Shown here one piece after another: positions 62,801 to 64,000 of a stretch of 64,000 nucleotides of DNA. The position numbers and the translations under genes were made by a program. This DNA is from Dermatemys mawii (Eukaryota > Chordata > Testudines > Dermatemydidae). Under the pieces are notes generated by a model. It ran no database searches. It saw only the letters and a list, made by a program, of their open reading frames with translations, and was not told where the DNA came from. The stretch is taken from assembly GCA_007922305.1 (NCBI GenBank), contig ML677373.1, positions 13,548,456 to 13,612,455 of the forward strand. Reading direction: 5' to 3'. The first letter of the stretch is position 1; each line of letters starts with the position of its first letter.

Positions 62801-63711
62801 TCCAAAAGAGGAACAAAACAGAGACAGACGAAGTGTCGCTAGAGCTGGATGGATGAGAGCCAGAGAGGCTGCACCATGTGAGTGACACAGTTCTGGGTTT
62901 TCTCAGGTGCAGAGTCCAGCGATACAGAGAAGGGGTTGGATGAAGACAGCTCCCTCACTACCACTCAGCACCAGAGGGGACAGTCCAAACACTGCGTTGA
63001 TCTGAGGAATTCCTCCACCCCCCTAAGTTCATAACACATTCTTGGGATGTTCTGTCAGGCCCACAGGGCTGGGAGCCAAGACCTCGCAGACCTGTTCCGT
63101 GCTTGGAATTCCAGCCCGCTTCGGAGCGCTTCCCTCCCCACCAGCCCAGCCTGTCCATGGTGCAGGGGAGGTGCCGCAGTGGTGGTGGGGTCACTCACCG
63201 CAGGTCAGAGCTGAGAAATCCGCCCTCAGGAGCCCAACGCTGCTGGAGGCCGCTGGCTGGAAGCAACGGAGCAGCTCCGCCTCGCTCACCAGCGGGCCCT
63301 TCTCTCGCACCCAGGCCCCGAGCCAGCGCAAAGAGCAGCCGCACACCAGGCTGTTAGAGCCCAGCTTGCTGTGGGAGGAGAGCGGAGGAAGGGGAGGACG
63401 GTGAGAAGCGGGGGGGGAGGGGGTCAGGGACCTCTAAACACCTCCCTCTGTGCAGAGAGCCCCACCCCCAAACTGGGAGAAATGCTCATGATACCAAAGC
63501 GGGGGGGCCACAAGGGAGGAGGGTCAGGGAGATACATGGATGGAGAGAGGAGGGACAGGGACGAATACACCCAACGCAGGGTGACAGGAGAAACAGAGCC
63601 ATGCGGAGAGTGGGTCTGAGGGAAGGCACCTAACCGTACAGCAACTGCAGTCTGCCCAGGTGGCGGAAGGCTCCTTCCTCTATGGTGCGAATACGGTTGT
63701 GGCTCAAGTCC
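8131..63711 (-). CDS. PKD1-like: Polycystin-1-like protein, 45 coding exons in window, 5' end beyond right edge
   Basis: The gene runs right to left from an LRR exon ending at 63711 to a TAA stop at 8131-8133. The exons total 13,156 nt (about 4,384 aa) and every junction phase agrees; exon coordinates are in the domain entries below. The domain order is that of polycystin-1: LRR, WSC, PKD, C-type lectin, LDL-A-like, PKD array, REJ, GPS, TM1, PLAT, TM2-11, coiled coil. Family anchors include FGDGSP-type PKD cores, the GPS site EHLTVFG, the PLAT blocks WKIRVWHD and LVDDWLSVE, EPQDYEM and FRHKVKFEGM. Exon sizes follow human PKD1 closely, including one giant PKD exon. Polycystin-1 is a large ciliary and membrane receptor that pairs with the TRPP channel PKD2. 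The signal peptide, LRR N-cap and first LRR are not in the window. Its place beside NAT9 argues for a PKD1 ohnolog rather than PKD1 itself; an alternative is a local rearrangement. Confidence 0.95.
9189..9473. mobile_element. PIF/Harbinger-like MITE, complete
   Basis: The element is 285 bp with 16-bp terminal inverted repeats (GGGCTTGTCTTCACTA on the left; the right end reads GGGCTGGTCTTCACTA on the other strand, 15 of 16 matching). It is flanked by TAA on both sides (9186-9188 and 9474-9476), the TWA target duplication typical of PIF/Harbinger. It contains two internal hairpins: around the ataaatcgatcg motif (9229-9272) and around ttcagctacgt/acgtagctgaa (9386-9443). There is no transposase; it depends on a source elsewhere. 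The family is common in turtles. Confidence 0.85.
9690..9830 (-). mobile_element. MIR/CORE-SINE, antisense
   Basis: Core motif in reverse: agatggggaagctaagacaag, gtgactttcccaaggccagg and gggaatttgaacccagatct. Confidence 0.7.
10512..14219 (-). CDS. PKD1-like: Polycystin exons: TM7-11 (channel-like S2-S6)
   Basis: Exons 13932-14219, 11292-11430 and 10512-10810. TM segments: ISLLVFSVAFLLPELSLL; WLQLFLALLSLAVGALHLA; CLSALLLTITVLK; LVAITLLFLLLLLVYAQ; and LGAAYVLSFTVSLLCIGSRF, the S6 counterpart. Between them RQAFTSFYEVALLARMEA and IVRQLRFVRRWSAFGKTFQ match human PKD1. The gttatg donor at 11286-11291 is chosen over the nearer gtaggt at 11290-11295 because it alone keeps phase and gives equal length to human (YAQ to LSAL). 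In polycystin-1 this part packs against PKD2 subunits in a 1:3 complex. Confidence 0.93.
13076..13461 (+). mobile_element. CR1 LINE 3' fragment
   Basis: It contains the conserved CR1 3' order: ccaggggatgttgtgaaggc, agggatggatcat, gttccgctcattccctccaa, gggctagatggaccattggac and a terminal tatggccgttcttatg. It is 5'-truncated, as nearly all CR1 copies are. It lies in the intron 11431-13931, opposite to the host gene. Confidence 0.9.
13805..13925 (+). mobile_element. MIR/CORE-SINE fragment
   Basis: Motif order: tagagctggggagtggaagt, cacgactcctgggttc, tgcgaccttgggaaac. It abuts polycystin exon 13932-14219. Confidence 0.55.
14772..21825 (-). CDS. PKD1-like: Polycystin exons: TM4-6 and TOP (polycystin) domain
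   Basis: Exons 21623-21825, 20794-20985, 19756-19910, 18402-18532, 17220-17310, 15992-16120 and 14772-14946. TM4 and TM5 are VSIFLLLVGCFTITVLYG and LMWLISCVFSFVTSFVLLEP. Next come LLQAKEEARKVRALRALMR and TM6 CLTHMLFLLVVLTVNY. The TOP region has DTWEWMDSVLLSYLYSN, GVPRLRQES, RDACSDPSLQNSSQ, WIWGHVRVYYTNTG, LQASNWINTR and TRAVFLEFTQYNVDVNLY. Exon 17220-17310 was found by phase (2 nt in, 2 nt out) and good splice sites; its protein match is weak. Exon 15992-16120 uses a GC donor. Confidence 0.88.
15992..16120 (-). CDS. PKD1-like: Polycystin TOP-domain exon with GC-AG donor
   Basis: The exon encodes FWIWGHVRVYYTNTGCWREL and ends NWINTR. Its 3' border is acacaag followed by gcaagt (GC at plus 15990-15991), a perfect match to the GC-AG donor consensus. 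Joined to 14946 it reads NWINTRTRAVFLEF, in line with human NWLDNRSRAVFLEL. No GT donor fits this position and phase. Confidence 0.88.
16725..16850 (+). mobile_element. CR1-type 3' tail
   Basis: A short fragment ends gaccagactaggtgacctac, aaggtcccttcaagtcctac and ttctaggattcc, the CR1/SINE tail. The 5' part (gaaatgctttgggatccttc) may be a second old repeat joined to it. Confidence 0.65.
17220..17310 (-). CDS. PKD1-like: Polycystin short TOP-domain exon (less certain)
   Basis: This 91-nt exon has a pyrimidine-rich acceptor ending cacttgtcag and a gtaaga donor. It starts with two bases and ends with two bases of split codons, exactly what the flanking exons need, and has no stop. It encodes PKPEVSGSGQVDRDACSDP and then LQNSSQDSVG; only the Cys-Ser and S-D-V-G pattern recalls human CSAAGGFSTSDYDVGW. 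About 10-20 residues of the human TOP finger have no counterpart here, unless a further phase-neutral exon was missed in 16121-17219. Confidence 0.65.
18140..18275 (+). mobile_element. MIR/CORE-SINE
   Basis: Motifs: ggttagagcagcgaggcggg, ttgtgtgacctcgagcatgt, cctcagtttccctacctgtc and aaataggggatgatgct. Confidence 0.75.
19120..19210 (+). mobile_element. MIR-type tail fragment
   Basis: Carries the tail tgtgctaggtgctgtacaaa and gccttgccccaacgagttta typical of MIR-like SINE 3' ends. Confidence 0.55.
21225..21345 (-). mobile_element. MIR/CORE-SINE, antisense
   Basis: Motifs: cagactgggaaactgaggca, cagagagggccagcggcttg and gtcagcagggattc. Confidence 0.7.
21415..21545 (+). mobile_element. MIR/CORE-SINE
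   Basis: Motifs: tgtgtgaccttgggcaggtc, cctcagtttcctcatctgac and aatgggggcagtgtcatccc. It lies in opposite orientation to the copy just left of it, so the two form a loose inverted pair. Confidence 0.7.
22423..26903 (-). CDS. PKD1-like: Polycystin exons: TM3 and long cytosolic loop
   Basis: Exons 26780-26903, 25237-25386, 24546-24610, 23313-23527, 22930-23047 and 22423-22715. TM3 is ESIAVGTVVAVVVFPIQLLF, followed by FLFRKTRSK as in human (LFLFRMSRSK). The loop is Ser-rich and poorly conserved apart from WPSCDSVFDVPDLL, an acidic-serine tract SASSSDDDPLSFSLGDSEDS, and EEDLLNSIVAETG, which matches the human DEDLIQQVLAEG. The donor of 23313-23527 is taken as gtaccc at 23307-23312 because it restores phase and this match. 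The loop is a likely phosphorylation and adaptor-binding segment. Confidence 0.9.
25715..26125 (+). mobile_element. MIR/CORE-SINE and a SINE tail
   Basis: The body at 25715-25900 has gctgactttgggcaagtccc, cctcagtttccccacctgta and aaaatgtggagaatgatact. A tail at about 26010-26125 has ttctttgaggcaggggctgt and tgtacagtgcctagcataat. The gap between may be an insertion or two separate copies. Confidence 0.7.
27043..27458 (+). mobile_element. CR1 LINE 3' fragment, second subfamily
   Basis: Recognisable by ggagaaaggttaaaaaaactg, gaggggacctgataatcttc, the nearby ggcttaggttagatattag, and the tail gggctggattagatgatctt followed by cttccagccctacagttcc. It lies between polycystin exons 26780-26903 and 27720-27930. 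Confidence 0.9.
27720..31104 (-). CDS. PKD1-like: Polycystin exons: TM1, PLAT domain, TM2
   Basis: Exons 30909-31104, 30157-30324, 28519-28662 and 27720-27930. TM1 is LVVITCCVLFTIYLGMVLIA, followed by GRYKYWVMVKTGWKRGSG. The PLAT (lipoxygenase-homology) domain has TTAHVGISLYGLNKSGSRHL, WKIRVWHDNTG, LQHVIVWDRQT, YFFLVDDWLSVE and GLVEKEVLAA. It ends DWHMWLSVWGRSPHSRFTRV just before TM2 (CCVLAVYLFLAMCVLWYGAI). The start of 27720-27930 is set at the gcccacag acceptor because this keeps phase and matches human length exactly; the next candidate (gagctg) would create a stop. The PLAT domain binds phospholipid and regulates trafficking in polycystin-1. Confidence 0.94.
28235..28470 (+). mobile_element. 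MIR/CORE-SINE, near full length
   Basis: Motifs: gtggacagggcttgggattg, gagtcaggagattccctgat, atcatgagatctttaggccg, ttgtgcagcaccaagcccag and a final ggtgctactgg. It lies about 50 bp from polycystin exon 28519-28662. Confidence 0.65.
31843..32094. mobile_element. Second, end-decayed copy of the same MITE family
   Basis: The internal sequence parallels the 9189-9473 element: an ataaatcgat hairpin, ccccgtcgactc, gaactccagctc, gaggatggccaggtaagtc, and the ttcagctac/gcagctgaag hairpin near 32038-32067. The terminal repeats are not recognisable, so this copy is truncated or older. It lies in the intron 31105-32444. Confidence 0.75.
32445..34100 (-). CDS. PKD1-like: Polycystin exons: GAIN/GPS autoproteolysis region
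   Basis: Exons 33944-34100 and 32445-32703. The second encodes SLCQYFHFPSMQWSTEGL, then EIVCLTEHL directly followed by TVFGASLFVPPHS. The His-Leu/Thr cleavage triad, the two GPS Cys and the Trp are intact, so self-cleavage into an N-terminal receptor and a C-terminal membrane part is expected. The site falls near residue 2967 counted from the window's first codon. Confidence 0.95.
33479..33652 (+). mobile_element. tRNA-derived SINE of turtle (Cry) type
   Basis: The 5' part has pol III box A (tggtttgagcattgg) and box B (gtgagttcaatcc) spaced as in a tRNA. The 3' part ends gatgacctcctgaggtccct then tctatgatt, the CR1-like tail by which such SINEs borrow LINE machinery. This structure is characteristic of turtle tRNA-derived SINEs and is the best clue to the organism. 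It sits in the intron 32704-33943. Confidence 0.85.
34635..40169 (-). CDS. PKD1-like: Polycystin exons: REJ module
   Basis: Eight exons: 40020-40169, 39421-39558, 38045-38327, 37196-37418, 36794-36953, 36472-36612, 35637-35778 and 34635-35225. Family landmarks in order: GYRFVLTVKKPGKEP; IECRSCSALSSYEISRS; TTSTGDSNRDLVIRQGVLRD; TPNHPPQGGVC; CQRFCLYRGIKSSFGTFLP; VIPYSLALITVLNQ; SNVTAALASLNISSV; SAGNSILGILG; LMKSLMRSRVLNEE; and VNPFPFNY. The receptor-for-egg-jelly module supports autoproteolysis at the GPS in polycystin-1. Several N-glycosylation sequons are present. Confidence 0.95.
36610..36735. repeat. CA/CG-rich microsatellite
   Basis: Runs of cacaca from 36619 pass into alternating purine-pyrimidine sequence (gtgcgtac-type units) to about 36735. 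It starts at the very edge of polycystin exon 36472-36612, within its acceptor region. Confidence 0.7.
38480..38640 (-). mobile_element. MIR/CORE-SINE, antisense
   Basis: Clear core: ggaactgaggcacagagagg, ttaagtgacttgaccaaggt, cacccagagagccaggacta and gaacccagcagtcctgcctt. Confidence 0.8.
40454..44133 (-). CDS. PKD1-like: Polycystin giant exon: about 12 PKD repeats and start of REJ
   Basis: This is a single 3,680-nt open exon (1,226 codons), phase 1 to phase 0, the counterpart of the outsized exon 15 of human PKD1. I count about twelve PKD cores, for example YSWNFNDGSPM, VLWTFNMGDGF, FYWDFQDGSPP, YHWDFGVGED, FLWNFGDHSPL, YSWHVEERA, FFWTFYLPG and SEWKFGDSEE. Many lack the DFGDG signature but keep the aromatic W and the YxVxVxxxN strand. 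The end (ELGCDSPMVRLVEPPSS to DLVLDGSGSYDPDV) enters the REJ module. The array forms the mechanically extensible, heavily N-glycosylated ectodomain. Confidence 0.96.
44366..47935 (-). CDS. PKD1-like: Polycystin exons: first part of the PKD-repeat array
   Basis: Exons 47183-47935 (753 nt), 46559-46690, 45395-45570 and 44366-44502. Segments include EITVYPDDIIGIQHNAEVSS, HLEPGVYTYTATVRNAVS, a Cys-containing repeat with RVPACRRDTADTWF, YSWVIDNMDMFAYNGQTY and finally a canonical WDFGDGSPEVES with THTYTQP. Several repeats are degenerate, as in human PKD1. Exon sizes (753, 132, 176, 137) closely follow human PKD1 exons 11 to 14. Confidence 0.93.
44640..44868 (+). mobile_element. CR1 LINE 3' fragment (mutated)
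   Basis: The tail cacctttctctgaagacagg, ctaggcgagatgggcc and atccaacgtggcaattccta parallels the CR1 3' end. The preceding gaggaaacagactctctcac segment fits the same element. It lies next to polycystin exon 44366-44502. Confidence 0.7.
46270..46500 (-). mobile_element. MIR/CORE-SINE, antisense
   Basis: Motifs: cctagcactttataaatat, ttaccacctcccttttacag, gtggagaacctaaagcacag and agtggcagagctagaaaagg. Confidence 0.7.
48413..51300 (-). CDS. PKD1-like: Polycystin exons: post-lectin linker and LDL-A-like Cys-rich segment
   Basis: Exons 51182-51300, 50655-50802 and 48413-48687. The linker has SPDVFLTGVPVFSGVYDV and, next exon, LMLFPGLWFSHAGTLVSVDFG, matching the human VMVFPGL region. Exon 48413-48687 has a dense Cys cluster (CELLHTPFACCNPRPLC, GCCPSRQQWCPLREGC, SSPC) where human PKD1 has its LDL-receptor class A repeat. 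It holds more Cys than a standard LDL-A repeat and the acidic calcium cage is not obvious, so a true calcium-binding LDL-A is doubtful. Confidence 0.9.
48985..49160 (+). mobile_element. MIR/CORE-SINE
   Basis: Motifs: tgtgccactgactaactata, tggcctctggcaaatcacc, ctctctgccttgttttttcc and cccatcagcatcaaagagat. Confidence 0.55.
49481..49742. mobile_element. MITE-like element with short TIRs (possible hAT)
   Basis: It starts GGCCAGATC and ends GATCTGGCC, perfect 9-bp inverted repeats that extend imperfectly to about 20 bp. The inside includes the gtgtagatgcagtta style seen in other reptile non-autonomous DNA transposons. No clear target duplication was seen, so the superfamily is uncertain. Confidence 0.5.
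50020..50345. repeat. AT-rich dispersed repeat
   Basis: Rich in ttttgaaa/tttcaaaa words in both orientations, ending in a gtgaaaaaacagttcactga foldback. A similar AT-rich piece is at 26325-26445. Its family cannot be named from sequence alone. Confidence 0.45.
51680..51965 (+). mobile_element. MIR/CORE-SINE with tail
   Basis: Body: ttgtgattaagagactgact, gggtgacccttgggcaagtc, ctgcctcagttccccctgtg. Tail: ctctctggggcaggggctgt and ctgtacagcccctagcgcaa. A long, well-kept copy. Confidence 0.75.
52212..53505 (-). CDS. PKD1-like: Polycystin exons: C-type lectin domain
   Basis: Two exons: 53325-53505 and 52212-52426. The first starts at a strong acceptor (tract cttaatcttcag) and joins in phase to the PKD exon at 60399. 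This start gives ESACSQGGRIHLQSLNCYWL, with the same 12-residue Cys-to-Cys spacing as human polycystin-1. Lectin features follow: ETWQDARRLC, DLAIVNTQEVQSFL, VVWIGLSS, FQNWSPSGQPEGEESCV, PGGAWN and SSFLCE. This fold binds carbohydrate in polycystin-1, reportedly with calcium. The canonical EPN or QPD sugar-specificity triplet is not obvious; QPEGEE stands near that place. Confidence 0.93.
55825..55965 (-). mobile_element. MIR/CORE-SINE, antisense
   Basis: Motifs: gagaccgaggcacagagagt, aggcccaaggtcacacaggg, ggcagagccaggaactgaac and ccactgctctaaccacaaga. Confidence 0.75.
57660..57865. repeat. C-rich degenerate tandem of a dispersed turtle repeat
   Basis: Reiterated units like ccagagcctgcacccc and accctctgccccagcccc. 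A similar C-rich composition is at 1-180. The flanking gagaggcacctctcctccga block belongs to the same repeat. Confidence 0.6.
57880..57990. repeat. Dispersed repeat with hairpin
   Basis: The words tatgtgcaccaata (about 57888) and tattggtgcacata (about 57931) are exact inverted copies around a 28-bp spacer. The sequence then runs on to acaaaattaattccgcacat and attagcgggaacatgggga. This pattern is familiar from other turtle repeats. Confidence 0.65.
58540..58695 (+). mobile_element. CR1 LINE 3' fragment (diverged)
   Basis: Read from aggtcaggaagaaatgtccc to the tail actctttctctgaagcaccc and agcgctggccatttttgaag, with the usual actggac near the end. The 58330-58540 stretch may be upstream CR1 sequence but is too diverged to be sure. 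Confidence 0.65.
59917..60150. repeat. C-rich minisatellite
   Basis: About six to eight imperfect units built from cctgccacaccccc, ctgctgccacgccccctcc and agactgt, with a period of roughly 40 bp and some 20-25-bp half units. It carries many CACCC/CACGCCCC boxes. It lies about 250 bp upstream (in gene sense, downstream) of polycystin exon 60399-60780. Confidence 0.8.
60399..60780 (-). CDS. PKD1-like: Polycystin exon: first PKD domain
   Basis: The exon is 382 nt, phase 0 to phase 1. It encodes an Ig-like PKD domain with the core LYTWDFGDGREQF, the strand motif AWHTYALPGIYVVTV and then GMVCPRAVGRGESINVGL, which matches the segment before the lectin in polycystin-1. The donor is the gtgaga at 60393-60398. 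Together with the WSC exon it is about the length of the single human exon. Confidence 0.93.
61413..61687 (-). CDS. PKD1-like: Polycystin exon: WSC domain
   Basis: The exon is 275 nt, phase 1 to phase 0, with a strong acceptor. It encodes a Cys-rich WSC-type carbohydrate-binding module: FISCVKDPETRRE, SEASCHALCSQM, the aromatic-Cys block HYGLDSENRCLCGS, and DCGKVCSNE. It ends with VHAVYPVQ, which leads into the first PKD domain. In human PKD1 the WSC and first PKD domains share one exon; here an intron at 60781-61412 separates them. Confidence 0.93.
63199..63711 (-). CDS. PKD1-like: Polycystin exons: last LRR and LRR C-terminal cap
   Basis: Exon 63640-63711 is exactly 72 nt, the standard LRR exon size, and encodes DLSHNRIRTIEEGAFRHL, a typical leucine-rich repeat. 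It enters with one base of a split codon, so at least one LRR exon precedes it outside the window. Its donor is taken as the gtacgg at 63634-63639, which gives the 72-nt length and the correct phase. Exon 63199-63368 (170 nt) is the LRR C-cap, with Cys residues in VCGCSLRWL, LLRCFQP and ALTC. In polycystin-1 the LRRs form the N-terminal extracellular ligand and matrix-binding region. Confidence 0.9.
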
Positions 63712-64000
63712 CTGCCAAGGAGAGACCAGAGAGGAGACCCAGGTGAGGGCGGGGAGCTCCGGGCCCAGATTCACTCTCAGGAGGGAGCAGCTGGAGAGCT
63801 CGGGGCCGGCACACAGCAGGCAGTGAGCGGCCGCAGAACTCAAGAGAAGCATGGCTCCTGGATCGTGCCACCGCCCACCACAGCCTTTATTAGGGGCTCC
63901 ACCCTGCCCAGCTGCAGACGCTGGTACCATCAGCCTCGTGGGCTGTTGAGCCTCTGGGCTGAGAATGCGGCCGGTGGGGAGTCAAACCTGCGAGGCCCTT
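63712..64000 (-). other. PKD1-like: Intron 5' to the last LRR exon, runs off the window
   Basis: No LRR exon is seen between 63712 and 64000, so the preceding LRR exons, LRR N-cap and signal peptide lie to the right of the window. Confidence 0.7.

Noticed and set aside
8131..63711. Identity as PKD1L1, PKD1L2, PKD1L3 or PKDREJ
   Set aside because: None of these has LRR, WSC, C-type lectin, a long PKD array, REJ, PLAT and 11 TM segments together; only the PKD1 type does.

Overview
This is a window of vertebrate nuclear DNA, almost certainly from a turtle. Genes are split by GT-AG introns. The introns hold chicken-type CR1 LINE tails, MIR/CORE-type SINEs, a tRNA-derived SINE of the turtle type (33479-33652), and MITEs of kinds familiar from turtle genomes. 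There is no operon structure, bacterial gene or CRISPR array.

Layout: (1) 1-1196 is a GC-rich, CpG-rich promoter with three NRF1-like palindromes. It serves NAT9 on the + strand and, by inference, a divergent gene on the - strand (TMEM104 in other vertebrates), of which only a possible non-coding first-exon donor is visible at 196-200. (2) 1197-4588 is NAT9, six coding exons, 209 aa, complete. (3) 4589-8130 is the 3' UTR and a repeat-rich convergent intergenic stretch. (4) 8131-63711, - strand, is a very large polycystin-1-family gene. I reconstructed 45 consecutive coding exons (13,156 nt, about 4,384 aa). All splice phases agree and there is no frameshift or premature stop. Only the 5' end (signal peptide, LRR N-cap, first LRR) lies beyond the right edge.

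The polycystin has the full polycystin-1 order: LRR, LRR C-cap, WSC, PKD, C-type lectin, LDL-A-like Cys-rich segment, an array of PKD repeats mostly in one 3.7-kb exon, REJ, GAIN/GPS with an intact HL/T site, TM1, PLAT, 10 further TM segments with the TOP/polycystin domain between TM6 and TM7, and a cytosolic tail with a coiled coil. PKD1L1, PKD1L2, PKD1L3 and PKDREJ all lack this full order.

The main biological point is the neighbourhood. NAT9 belongs to the human 17q25.1 block (RAB37 - NHERF1 - NAT9 - TMEM104), which is the two-round whole-genome-duplication partner of 16p13.3 (RAB26 - PKD1 - TSC2 - NTHL1 - NHERF2). A complete PKD1-type gene tail-to-tail with NAT9 is therefore best read as a second PKD1, an ohnolog kept in this lineage and absent from the same place in human. 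It shows local departures from PKD1: a shortened TOP domain, a changed S6 pore helix, a tail without the known ciliary motif, and one extra intron.
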